From assembly GCF_000247695.1 (NCBI RefSeq), contig NW_004624865.1:4735146-4799145 (forward strand): a DNA stretch of 64,000 bases, written 5' to 3'. A program made the translations under genes and the position numbers. This DNA comes from Heterocephalus glaber. Taxonomy: Eukaryota > Chordata > Mammalia > Rodentia > Bathyergidae. Every line of letters begins with the position of its first letter. The first letter of the stretch is position 1. Below the pieces are notes generated by a model that did no database searches, was not told the origin of the DNA, and worked only from the letters and a program-made list of their open reading frames with translations. Shown piece after piece: positions 9,806-21,700 of this stretch.

Positions 9806-9955
9806 CTAGGATTGGTGGCACATGCCTGTAACCCCAGCACTTGGGAGGCTGAGGCAGGAGAATCACCATGACTTTGAGGCCAGCCTGGGCTACGCAGTGA
9901 GTTCAAGGCCAGCCTAGACTATACAGCGAGACCCTGTCTCCAAAAAAAAAAAAAG
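9806..9955 (+). mobile_element. B1 SINE with internal duplication
   Basis: GGTGGCACATGCCTGTAACC, two CAGCCT modules, an A13 tail, and flanking GTATCAGGA copies. Confidence 0.9.
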
Positions 9956-10387
9956 TATCAGGAAAAAGAATATAAGCACTGTAATGGTGTTTATACAGTG
10001 AAGCTTAAATAAATGAGCAACAGATTCAGCAGATGAGTTTCAGGGAGCTGGGGGCCATTGCAGGTCCGGAGCCAGATGGGATGCTAAGGAAGCTGCAGGG
10101 AGATGTGGGGTTGGTGGGAAATAGAACTGTGAAGCCAAGTGGTCTTGGGCCCTTAATTCTCAAAGTTAGGAAGAGGAATCTCTTCCCAGAATCTCCTACG
10201 TAGCCCAAGGGCTTAACAGCACTATTCTAGTGGTGATCGGTCCAATGGACTTTTACAATACAGTCTTGTATAACAGAAAGCAGTATTTGTTTATGTGGAA
10301 GCTTATTCAAGATTTCTTTAAAAGCATCCTGCATATTCTAGAATGTAAATGTTTTCTATTTGGGTGCCTCATTTAAAAAGCTGGTAA

Positions 10388-10498
10388 TGGGGCTGGGGAT
10401 TTAGCTCAGTGGTTTCGCCACCTGCTGTGCAAGCACAAGAACCCGAGTTCGATCCCCGGTACCAAAATTAAATAAATAAATAAATAAATAATAATAAA
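10388..10498 (+). mobile_element. ID SINE with target-site duplication
   Basis: GGGGCTGGGGATTTAGCTCA, GAGTTCGATCCCCGGTACC and an AAATAAAT tail. AAAAAGCTGGTA occurs on both sides. Confidence 0.93.
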
Positions 10499-10510
10499 AA
10501 GCTGGTATTA

Positions 10511-10690
10511 GGTGGACAGGGTGGTGCACACCTGCAACACCAGCACTCTGGGAGGCTGAGGTAGGAGGATCATTAGTACAAGCCCAGCCCAGCCTGGGCA
10601 ATTTATGGACCTAGGAAACCCTGTCTCAAAAAAAAAAAAAAACGGGCTGGGGAAGTAGCTCAGTGTGAATGCCCTGGGTTCCTCCTCAGT
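10511..10690 (+). mobile_element. B1-dID SINE
   Basis: GGTGGTGCACACCTGCAACA, CTGTCTCAAAAAAA, GGGCTGGGGAAGTAGCTCAG. The tail has become a CA repeat. Confidence 0.88.
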
Positions 10691-10714
10691 ACACACACAC
10701 ACACACACACACAC
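10691..10714. repeat. (CA)12 microsatellite at a SINE tail
   Basis: Perfect CA dinucleotides where the B1-dID tail is expected. Confidence 0.95.
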
Positions 10715-11119
10715 ATGCAGTCATAACAACAAAATCTCAGGACAGAAGTCCTTTACCCCACCATGTGCTAATGGAGCACAGCCTGTTTCTCAAATGACCA
10801 ATTATAGTTTTGCATTTAGACCCGGGAGATGCTGATTAGTTTAACTGAACAAGGGTAATCTCCGCCCTTGTACAAGGAAACTATGTTTGACTTAATGATG
10901 TTTAATATTAAATAGAAAGCAAGACACTATGAAAATAAGGCTGAAAATCAAATTATAAAAAATGAGCTGAAAGCAGATCAGTGTTGCCTCTGGCTCCAGC
11001 AAGGGTGTGGAGTGATAGCTAACAGTTTCTTTTTGGGATAATGAAAATGCCCTAAAAGTGTTTGTGGTGATGCTTACATAACTCAGGAGACTGTAAGTTA
11101 TTATATTGTACAGCTTATT

Positions 11120-11281
11120 TTTGGTGTACTGGAATTGATCTCAGGGCCTTCACACCGAAATATGAAATTCTTTTTAAATTTTTGACAGTCTTGCTAATTC
11201 GCCCAGGTTGGGCATGAAGTTGCAATCCTCCTGCCTCGGCCTCAGTGCTGGGATTACAGGTGTGTACCACCATGCTCAGCT
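11120..11281 (-). mobile_element. B1-dID SINE, diverged
   Basis: GTACTGGAATTGATCTCAGG, then CCTCCTGCCTCGGCCTCAGT and GTGTGTACCACCATGC. Confidence 0.75.
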
Positions 11282-11404
11282 GTTTTTATTCCTTTTAACA
11301 GATGAATGTCAAGGGCAGACGAAAATCACACATCAGTTTTTAAGAGCATTTATTTCTAACGCAAGGCTACAGACACCTGGGAGAATGGGAACAATACACT
11401 TCTC

Positions 11405-11600
11405 AGACTGGAGGGGCAGTGTACGCCTGTAATCCCAGCACTGTGGGAGGCCAAGGCAGGAGGATCCCAAGTTCTAGTGCAGGTAGGGCAACTCAGAGAC
11501 TTAGTGAGACTGTCTCAAAATGAAAAAGGGATGGGGATGTAGCTGAGTACGAAGCTACTGCTATCAATCCCCAGTACAAAATAAATAAATAAATAAAAAT
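11405..11600 (+). mobile_element. B1-dID SINE
   Basis: GTACGCCTGTAATCCCAGCA, GACTGTCTCAAAATG, GGGATGGGGATGTAGCTGAG and an AAATAAAT tail. Confidence 0.85.
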
Positions 11601-11805
11601 TTTAAAACCCAAAAAATCTCAAAGAACTTGTGCCTATTTGATATGGTGCCTGAAAACAAATAAGTAGTTTGAGAATGTTTTAAAATTGGAGCGTATAGAT
11701 AGGAACAGAAGATCACTTTAACTGTGGAATTTGCTGAATCTTTGCTTGCCATATTCCTCCAGTTGTGCAGTCATTCTTGAAATCCTCTATAAGAAAAAGT
11801 AGGTA

Positions 11806-11845
11806 ACGATCCCTGGTACCGCAAAAAAAAAAAAAAAAAGAAAGA
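11806..11845 (+). mobile_element. ID SINE 3' end only
   Basis: TCCCTGGTACCGC followed by A17. Confidence 0.55.
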
Positions 11846-11849
11846 AAAA

Positions 11850-12212
11850 ATAAGTAGAAGGAAATAAAAAAACTTTGTAAACGAGGGTTGGCTTTCATGA
11901 ATTGTTTACAGGTTATGTTGAAATGATTTAAGCTGGCTACAACGTAATAATGGGAATGCAGAGAATACAGTGGGTAAAGGAAACAACCTCATTCTGTGAA
12001 GGTTTTGTTAGAAGCACAATTAAACATTCTAAAATGGCTTTGTTGCCCAAGAGCCATCTGGTGTGCAGAACTCTGTATTTGTTTGTCTAAAGGACCCGGT
12101 GTAATTGTATTTTGCTGGCAACAGACACATTCTTTATTGTTTGCAGGCTCCTCATCAAATCTGTAATTATGCAGTTTCTGTCATCAATAAAATAACTTAA
12201 AGAAAAAAAAAT
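11850..12212 (+). other. Unique AT-rich block ending in AATAAA and an A-run
   Basis: Contains no SINE. AATAAA at 12186-12191 is followed about 15 nt later by A8. It could be the 3' end of a transcript or retrocopy whose body I do not recognise. Confidence 0.35.
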
Positions 12213-12493
12213 CGCTTCTCGGAATTCTCATTGGGTCCCCTGGGCTCCCAGAGTTTGCTCGTGGACCCACCCAGCCTCTGTCCAGGACCGCGACATCTCG
12301 GCTTGGGCAGCTGCCGAGAGCCACTCTCTGCTGCTCGGGATGCTGAGAGGAAGGAGAGCGGGATCTGGCCTTACAAACATCAGTATCGCCGCCAGCCCCC
12401 GCCGACAGGCCTGACTTCACCAGTCTCCTCGCCGCCTCCCTGCCAACAACGCTCCGTCCCTATCTTCGGCCAACGCGAGCGACTTCCGGCGCA

Positions 12494-12533
12494 GGGAAGT
12501 GCGTCATCAACACACCGGAAGTAAACGTCATCA
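12494..12533 (+). promoter_or_regulatory. Duplicated ETS plus CRE-like composite site
   Basis: GGAAGTGCGTCATCA is followed about 22 bp later by GGAAGTAAACGTCATCA. Each half pairs an ETS core GGAAGT with a CGTCA half-site of the ATF/CREB type. Binding is inferred from motif matches only. Confidence 0.5.
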
Positions 12534-12641
12534 CCCGGCGCCAGCCACACACGCCGTGAAGGCCTGAGCTTTAGACGCTGGTTCGCGCAGGTTGGGAAAG
12601 AGCCGCTGTTGGCACCAAGGTCGCCTCTCCTCCGCGCCACC

Positions 12642-12707
12642 ATGCAGGTCTCCAACCTCAACGAGGTGAAGATTTACAGTCTCAGCTGCGGCAAGTCCCT
12701 TCCTGAG
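12642..12707 (+). CDS. NOL10: NOL10 coding exon 1 (residues 1-22)
   Basis: Encodes [22 protein letters not shown] from the ATG in GCCACCATGC. It ends in phase 0 at the strong donor GAG|GTGAGC. The upstream 5' UTR is CpG-rich. Confidence 0.97.
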
Positions 12708-15700
12708 GTGAGCCTGTCTTCCAGGACCCAGTGCTTGGAAACCCTGGGGTGCTCCTCCGGGATTCGCCTCCCCGAGCCCAGGCCCCGGTTCTGTTTTTCT
12801 GGGACCTCAGCAGCTTCTAGCCCCAGGAGGCCGAGGGACGAGCAGTGCCGCGGCGGAGGTGATAGCCAGTGGTAGCCGAGGGCTGTCACCTCCCCAGAAG
12901 CTGCACCGAGCTGTGAGCAGGCCCTGTGAGGCCTGCTGGACCCGACCGAGGATCTCCAGAGCCTAGGACGCGGCCGCAGGCCTCAGGGGCTCACAGTCGC
13001 TGCCGATGGGAAGAGAACAAGCTGGCGGATTGATTGACAGACAGCTCGTCCTGACGCCCTCCGCATTCTAATGCTCGCTCATCAGCTCTTAGCCGAGCTC
13101 CTCCTATGGTCCAGTCCCAGGGATACAGCAGTGAACAACAGCCATGCGGACTTGCACCTGTAGAGTACTTTCGAACCTTGTGTACAGCACTTGATATCTA
13201 GTCTTAAAGTATCGGGGTTAGAAGGGGCTGAGACAGATCTGCGGTTCTCTTAAGAGTCTTAGAGGATAAAAAGGTAAAAGGTAAATACCTTTTTATCTCC
13301 CTGTGCTGGGGATGGAACCCGAGGCCTTGCACATGCTAGGCAAACACTGCAGCATGGAGCTACAGCCCCAAGCCTAATCTCATGTGTAAAACCTGCAGCT
13401 AAGATCTAGCAAGGGGAAGAGTGACTGGGCTCTGAAGTTTGGTTTATTTCTTGTAAGTGATGATCCAGCCTCTGTCTGTCCAAACATTTCGAGCAAGAGG
13501 CAGCCTTTGGCTGAAACTTGTTGCCATTTTGAGATCCTGCACTTGTAAGGAAGAGTTTTCAAAACAGCCACTTGGCATGTCACTTGACATGTCACTATTG
13601 GCCTCAGTCTGGCCCTTAGAAAGCAGAGTAAACATAACTGTTTTTCCTGTGCCTCTCTCCCCTGAAACATTTGAAGCCCGTGATTAGATTCTTCCTTCTC
13701 AAAATTCAAGTTTAAATAATTCCTTGCATTCCAGTTGTTCTTCACGCACAGGATCCTACTCATTTTGTTCATCCTGTTCATTTATTGAAGGGTTACTATG
13801 TGCTGTTTGTTTTTGTGGTTTGTTTTTCAGCAGTGCTAGGAAATGAAACCAAGGCCTTTGCACTGAGCTGTATCCCCAGTCCTTTAAAATTTTGAGAAGG
13901 TCTTACTAAGTTGCTAAGCAGCCCAGACCGGGTTTGATCTTGAGATCCTCCTGCCTCAGCCTCCCAAAGTACTGGGATTACAAGTGTGCACCACCAAGTC
14001 GGGCAAGGCAGCTGTTTTAAGTGTTAGGGTTCATGGTGAACATGTCAGATGATGTTGCTTGTTGGAGAAAAGGGTAAAAAACAAGTGAGCCAATGAAAAG
14101 ACAATTCCAGATGGTAAGAAGTACTCTGGTGACTAGTGGGGAGTGGTTATGAATGAAGTGTCAGAAGAACTGTTGCAGGGGGCAGTGGGGGGGCCTGCCA
14201 GCAAAGTTCTCTTCATCAGAGGCAGCATTGGAGCAAAAACAGGGATGATGGACAGGAGCCGGTCAGGTGAAGACACGGGGGAACAGGAGAGTAAGTGTCC
14301 CCAAGTGGGAGCATCTTTGGCATATAGAGGGACCAAAAGAAACACAGGTGTGGCTGTGGTGGCTGAGACTGGAGAAGTCTGCCTTGGGGGCCCATCGAGA
14401 AGTTAGGGTTGCATTCTTCATGCTCATGGGCTTCAGACTATGTTGTAGGATGACAGGGGCTGTGGCTGGGGAGGGCCGAGCGCAGGCAGGGTGGGGCTTC
14501 CCAGGAGGGGCCTTGGCGGCTGGGCTTGGTCAGTGGTGCGCTTGGGAGAGACCTTGGAGCTGGGGCTGCTGCTGTAGTGGAGCAAGGGAAGGAATAAAGG
14601 ACCCTAGAGTTTTGAGTCCAAAGACTGGGTGTATGGAGGTACTGAAACCAGAACTGGGAAGGATGGAGCAGGGGCAGCACACGGTGAGCGGGGTCAGAAG
14701 TCTCTTTAGACTCTGAAGGGTCGGCGTTCTGCTGACCACCAAGTGGACAGTTGGAGGGTCATGGTTTTGGGTCTCCAGGCCCAGAGGTAGCAGGCAGGGA
14801 CATTATCCTGCCCGGACACGGGAGACTGGGAGCAGGGTTGCCCCGGGGGACAGTATTGCTTCCGGGCCATCACAGCAGACAGGGCTTCATCGCTGTCACC
14901 TGTCCCACTGCGGAGTTACACAGCCTGCCAGGCTGGGGTACAAAATAAACTCAGGTATCAGTGAATATGGCTGTACAGAGCACCGTGTGTTTATTGCCCA
15001 CTGTTACCTGTTTATCTAGTTTTACTCTTTATAAAAAATGCATCTTGCTGGTTGAGGTGGCCCATGCCTTTAGTCCCAGTACTTGGGAGGCTGAGGCAGG
15101 AGGATTGCCATGAGTTTGAGGTCAGCCTGGGCTACATAGCAAGTTCAAGGCTAGCCTGAACTACATAGTGAGACTCTGTCTCAAAAAAACAAAGTAAAAC
15201 AAAATGTATCTTAAATGTTCCTTTTTTTTTTTTTTTAAATGTTCTCCTTTTAATGTTTTACCTTTAAAATTTGGTAAACAATGAATTGTGTGTTTGTTCC
15301 GTCTGTGAGTTATAACCCATATTTGAGGCTTACTGCTCTGCTTAGCTTGGTGACTTCATTTTGTCTCAAATAAAACACAGGAATTCAAGAAATTTATTGT
15401 CAAAGTCTGTAAGTATATAAAAGAAAAGTCCAGAAAATCCATCAGCAGTAGGGTTAAGAGAATGGAAGATTTTCACTTTCCATGTTGTGTATTCCCATCA
15501 GGTTTGAATTTTCTAATACGAGCCCATGTTATTTCTAAGCCGAAAACAATTTAGGTAAATTTGTTTTAAAATGAAGTCTCTGTTTTCCTTCAGTGGCTTT
15601 CAGACAGGAAGAAGAGAGCGTTGCAGAAGAAAGATGTCGGTGAGTGAAATTCTTCCTCCACTTCTGCTGCATCAGTGCCCCACATCTGCATGGTCTCTTG

Positions 15701-18700
15701 GTGCTTGTTATGTGGAAGGGAGAAGTTACAGAAGCGCAGTGGGATTAACCGAGTGGAAAGTGAATATTTTGCCTGTTCTTCTTTTTTCTGTGCTGGTGGA
15801 GACTGAACTCAAGGCCTCACATGTGCTAGGCAGGCGCTCTTCCCTGAGCTGCATCCACAGCTGTTGGTTTTTATTTTGAGACAGGCTCTCCCTGAGTTGC
15901 CCAGGCTGGGCTCCAGTTTGTGATCCTATGGCCTCATCACCCAGTTAGCGGGGATTACAGACGTGCACCACCACACCTGGCTCCCATTTCTCTTATCGAT
16001 GGAGGCTTAAGCCTGTTGTTATTCAGGAAAAAGGGAAATAAAGATTTTTGTTTTTATCGCTTCTTGGCCTTTTGGCTAAGATCAAGTGAAGATTTTTGTT
16101 TTAGCTGTGATTGAGTACCTTTGGTGGTTTAAGGTGGTTTAATGATTCTTCTGTTCTTCCAGGAGGTCTTAAATACTCACAGAGTATATGTGTGATACAT
16201 TGTTTTGGATTTTTTTTCAGTTCTTGATGATACTTTTGCTTTTTGAAAAGTAGAAATAAAATACAATGTATCACTTTTCCACTACAGTAACAAAATACCT
16301 GAGATAATGACTTACAAAGAGGGAAGGTTCACTTGGTCTCAGGATGTTGAGTATCATCTTTGGTCAAGTGGCCCTGTCACTTTTGGGCCCATGTGAGCAG
16401 ACATCGTGGCCTCTCAGGTCCCCCCATGGGCCTCTGGGGACACTGCAGACCCAAGTGCAGCAGTAGCAGCAGAACTAAGTGGGGCTGAGGGAAGAGCTGC
16501 TGTCTGACCAGCGGGCTGGCCCATGGATGTCAGATCCCTGTTTGTAGCCGCAGTGGCCGCTGGCCGGGCAGGCTCCAGCCTCCCGGGGCAGAGATGAGCT
16601 GCGCTGTTCAGCCGTCCTCTTCTGCTCTCTCTGTAGACGTCCGCAGGAGGATCGAGCTCATCCAGGACTTTGAGATGCCAACCGTCTGCACCACGATGCA
16701 GGTGTCCAAAGACGGGCAGTACATCCTCGCCACTGGTAGGTGTTTTCCAGCTACTGTGTACATGCACTTCCTAGCAGGGACTGTGGCGGTGGCTGGGGTC
16801 ACTTTCTGTCACCTTGACTTTTCTTTTTGGTTGATTTTTGTTTGTTTGTTTGTTTGTTTTGGGGGGGGTTTTGGGTTGATTTTTGAGACAGAATCTATCT
16901 AGCTCAGGCTGGCCTTAAACTCCCTGTGTAGCCCAGGCTGGCCTCAAACTCATGGTGATCCTCCTGCCTCAGCCTCTTTGTGCTGGTAACACAGGCGTTT
17001 GCCACCACACCTGGCTCACCTTTGCTGTTCTGATGGACAAAAACTATTTCACTGTTTTAATCTACTCTTGTTAGGTTGTTTGTGGAGCTTCTCAGTCCTT
17101 TGTTTCCCGATGCCTCTCTCATCCTTTGCTCATTTCCCATGGGATGTTTGGGAGGAGCTGCTTTTCAGTCCTTTCTGTAGATTAGGACATAGCCAAACCT
17201 GCCTGCTTCTGAATGGAAACCACACTCAGCACTCTGCAGGGTGTTGACCATGAAAAGTGTGTCCTTGGGTTTTACATGACATTCTTTTTTTTATAGGAAC
17301 ATACAAACCTCGGGTTCGATGTTATGACACCTACCAGTTATCCTTGAAGTTTGAAAGGTGTTTAGATTCAGAAGGTGAGAGGCTAATTGTGAAGTCACAC
17401 AAAGAGCTTTTTGGGTTTGTCTACTTTTCTGCTTTTGAAAATGAGACTGGATTATTTATTGCTTTTCCATTGTCATCTAACAAATGAGCGCCAACATGAC
17501 GGCTTAAAAGCCTCCCCACAGCAGCTTATTGTTCCATAGACCAGAAGTCCCTGGCAGCCCAGCTGTGTCTGCTCAGGGCAACCTCAGGGTGTCAGCCACA
17601 AGCCCTCAGCGAGAGTCTGCTTCCAGACCCTCAGGTTGTTAGCCATCCTCAGCAGGTTGCAGCTGCAGGACTGGGGTCAGTCGAATCTTGTGCTGGCCAC
17701 CCGCTGACCCCCTTGGCCCTTAGAGGCTGCCCACACTCCATGTCACATGGCCACCTCCCCCACCATGCCAGCAGCCGCCCAGTGGACCCTCCTAGTGCTT
17801 CAGATCTCCCCAACTTCTTGCTCTGCTGCCAGTGGGAGAAGACTCTGTGAAGGGGCTCATGTGATAGAAAATGTGATGTCACCGCAGCAGAGGTCTCAGC
17901 AAGTCCCAGATTCCACCTGTGCTCCCAGGAGGAGGGGGTCAGTCCCTGGGGTGAAGGTCACTGGGGGGGTCATTCTCAGAATTCTCCCCAGCTCAGTGGG
18001 CAGGTGTCCTGGTTAGATTCCTTATGAGGGAGGACACCCCAACTTAAGCAGAGGAGAGGGTGCATCTGGCTTACAGTTTCAGGGGATTCAGTCCATGGTT
18101 GACTACTCCAAGGAAGGAACATCATGGTGGAAGGGCATGAGGGAGCAAAGCTGCTCAGTTCATGGTGGCCGGGAAACAGAGAGGGGAACAGGACCAGAGA
18201 GGAAGGGGACGGGGGCCAGATATGGACCCCAAGGTCCCCCTCCATGAACCACTAGACACACCCAGGAGTGAGCTGCACCCATCCAGTGTGTGGCTCCTAA
18301 GTCAATCAAGTTGACAGTTAACAGTCACAGCGAGTTAAAGTGCGGAAGTTTAACCTTTTCAGGGGCCTAGTGTTGGAGACTGAGGGAAGAGAAGCCAGTG
18401 GGATGTGCATTCTGTGGACGTTTAAGAACATTCTTCTGACTTCCACATCCTTTGGGTTTGAAAACAGTGGGGTGGGAACTCTGTGTGCAGCCGTCACCAG
18501 CTGTTTCCACTCTTGAGTTGCGTCCAGGTAAAAAGTCACTGTGAGAGGGTGAGTGTGATCAAAATGTATGTGTGTGTGAAGATACCGCAGTGAAACCCAG
18601 TATTTTAAAAATTAATAGGCACACACACACACACAAAAATATATGTATATAAAATAAAGTTCCTGTTATCCTTTGTTTAAGCAACATTTTTTTTTTGGTA

Positions 18701-21700
18701 CCAGGGATCGAACTCCGATCCTTGCGCTTGCGAGGCAGGTGGTGGAACCATTGAGCTAAATCCCTAGCCCTAAGAAATTTAGCTCAGTGGTTCCACACCT
18801 GTCTCCCTCTTAAGTGCAATGTCCTGAGTTCAATCCCCCGTACCAAAAAAAGTGTTTAATGTATTTTTCAGTCCGGAACACATATTTTGTGAATTTGCCT
18901 TAGTTCCGTTCCAGATGATGCACATTGAGAGACTGGAAAGCCTTTCATTTTCTTTTTAGCATTTTTTTGGGGGCAATGTGGCGATTTCATTCTTGTTTTA
19001 TGTAGGGGTAGACTGTTTGTGTATGACATCTTTGCTGAATTAGAAACTTTGCATCATTTATATTTTCATTATGAACACTGATGATTTTATTTTTTCCTAT
19101 TTCAGTTGTCACCTTTGAAATTTTATCTGATGATTATTCAAAGGTATGTTTGATAGCATGGTTTCTCCTGGCTATATTCAAGAAATGAGTGAGTGGAATT
19201 TATTTTTCGATGAGAATTTTTATGTTTCTGTTGTTAAAAATCTCTGTAGTAGGGCCAGGGATTTAGTTCAGTGGTTTCGCTGCCTGCTGCGCAAATGCAA
19301 GGACCCGAGTTCGATCCCTGGTACCAAAAAAAAAAAAATCTCTGTGGTAATAGATAATCTATTATTATTATTATTTTTGGTACTAGGGATCGAACTTGGG
19401 TCCTTGCGCTTGCACAGCAGGCAGTGAAACCACTGAGCTAAATCCCTGGCCTAACCTATTATTTACTATTAATATACTTTTATTTTTTTTCTTTATTTTT
19501 TGTTGGGTTTTTTTTTTTTGGTACTGGGGATCGAACTTGGGTCCTTGTGCTTGCGCAGCAGGAGGTGAAACCACTGAGCTAAATGCCTGGCTTGTTGGGT
19601 TTTTTTCTTTCCTGGTACCAGGGATCAAACTCAGGACCTTGCACTTGCTAGGCAGGTGCGGCACCACTGAGCTACATCCCTGGCCCTATTAATATACTTT
19701 TAGTTTGGTACATATATGCTGTATAGTATTAGTGGCAAACCTTTGGCACGCATGTTATTTGCTTTTCTTTTAAGACAAAAGATGCTAATGTAGAGTTATT
19801 TCTAAACTAAAACCTCAGTATTCAGGTTTAATTTGCAGTGTTGGCACTTTGTGATAAATAACTGGGTTTTGGGTTGCAGTTTGGTCATTTGGTCTCTAAG
19901 ATTCCCCATCACTGCTGTATAAGGTCTTAAAACAGCACTTGGGCTGGGCCTGGTGGAACAGGCCTGTAATCTGAGCCCTTGGGCAGCTGAGGCAGGAGGA
20001 TCACCACAAGTTCAAGGCCAGCCTGGGCTACTTGGTGAGACTCTGTCTCAAAAAACAAAACAAAACAAAAATAGCAAAAGTTGTAGGGAGAGACTTTCAT
20101 CAGCCTAGTATCAAAATTAGTTCTCTGCTTTGATGACTGTTCCTCCTATTGCTTTGAGGGCTGGCATTAGGATTTTAAGTCATCATAAATTGAAATTTGA
20201 TTTTCTTCACTCAGAGAATATTAGGATAATGGGATTATCTGTCTATTCTCTGAAATTTGCGGAATCAAACAATTCTGTTTACACAAGTAACATTGCCATT
20301 ATTTCTGATTTGTATTTTTTTTTTCTGATTTGTATTTTTAAACAAATGATGAAAGTCCCCATTTGATAACTCAAAAGATCTTAAATTCTTTTTTTTGTTT
20401 GTTTTGGTACCAGGGATGGAACTCCGGTCCTTGTGCTTGTGAGGCGGGTGGTGGAACCACTGAGCTAAATCCCCGGCCCTCTGGTGGTCATTTTTAACAC
20501 TTATGAAATTGGCAGTATTCAATTTAAAATGAAAATTTTTTATGCAACATCATTTGAGATCACTTATAATAAGTACAATTGTTTTGTCTTTATGTACCAG
20601 TTAAAATAAATTTAATAAAACAAAATTTATTTCAGTGCTATCAATTGTCATCTTGAAGGAAGTTGAATTTTCTTAGCTCCTGTGGCTTTACATACTCTCT
20701 TCATTTCTGGAAACTGAGGCACACTTTAGCCTTTTAAATTGTGCCCAATTTAAATTCATACAGAGCTTATCAAGCGATGTGATAACTGCAGGATTAGTAA
20801 AATGCATCCCTAAGTGGAGTAGGAAATCCTCCCTGTGCTCACTGTGGAGTTGTAAAATGCTCATGCGGGAGACACAGCAGCGTTTGTTTCACTTCCTTCA
20901 CTTAGAAGCGGAGGTGTACAGGAAGCTGTCAGGGCCCCGAAGGCCTATGGGACCCATGCAGCATGTGGGTTCCTCGTGCCGTGGGAGCGTGTGTGCACAG
21001 GCTTGAGGGGTGGAGGAGACAGAGACTGTGTTCCCTGCTCTCTAGTTTTGATGACGATGAAATAAACTCTTCGCCTAGAAACCCGAGCAAACCCACTTTT
21101 TTGTTTCATTTGCAGATTGTCTTCTTGCATAACGACCGGTATATTGAATTTCACTCACAATCAGGTTTTTATTACAAAACCAGAATACCCAAGTTTGGAA
21201 GGGATTTCTCCTACCACTACCCGTCCTGCGACCTGTACTTTGTCGGTGCGAGGTATTGGGGCCAAAACTCTTTGCTTCCTTTTTTCCTCCTCCCAAATAA
21301 CCGCTTTCTCTTCCTAAATTTCTTGTGCATTTTATTTATCTGTTTAGTTAGCCTTGATAAAGTTTATGTGGTTACTGCAAAAAAAAGAACAACAAAAAAA
21401 AGTCTTAGAAAACAAGGGATAAACAGCAACAACAAAAAACCCCAGTGCTCTACATATTAATGCATTTGATTTACAAGTGGCTTCCTGATATTTTAACACC
21501 TGTTATACTGCCTACTAAAATATGTTCTAACATTAAAAATATTTATAATAATTACATGTCACAGTAGTTAATTAAACTCGGGAATACTGATAGGAAATAC
21601 ATAAGCCTGTTGAATATATCTCAAATGCTTCACTGTGTGAGATTGTATTGTTTTTCTTTTTCTTTTGTACATTTCTGTTTATGTCTCCAAAGTTGTAGTT

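Larger units (their letters stand above)
12230..12870 (+). promoter_or_regulatory. NOL10: NOL10 CpG-island promoter and 5' UTR
   Basis: GC- and CpG-rich stretch around exon 1 without an evident TATA box. The region 12480-12535 has two ETS cores (ACTTCCGG on + at 12482-12489 and CCGGAAGT at 12515-12522) and two CGTCATCA sites. This is a typical housekeeping or ribosome-biogenesis promoter. The transcription start is probably between about 12540 and 12600, which is inferred. Confidence 0.8.
12708..15593 (+). other. NOL10: NOL10 intron 1
   Basis: Holds an ID, a B1-dID and a B1. The stretch 14010-15040 is GC-rich, SINE-free and has no gene I recognise. Confidence 0.9.
19144..21115 (+). other. 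NOL10: NOL10 intron 5
   Basis: Contains four ID copies in 435 bp (one plus, three minus), then a B1 and another ID. 20490-21110 has no SINE. Confidence 0.9.

Noticed and set aside
10388..10460. tRNA-like A and B boxes (and similar ones at dozens of sites)
   Set aside because: They belong to ID SINEs, which derive from a tRNA but lack a tRNA fold and have A tails and target duplications.
16056..16088. Functional U2 snRNA gene
   Set aside because: Only the first 33 nt are present, and no snRNA promoter elements were seen upstream.
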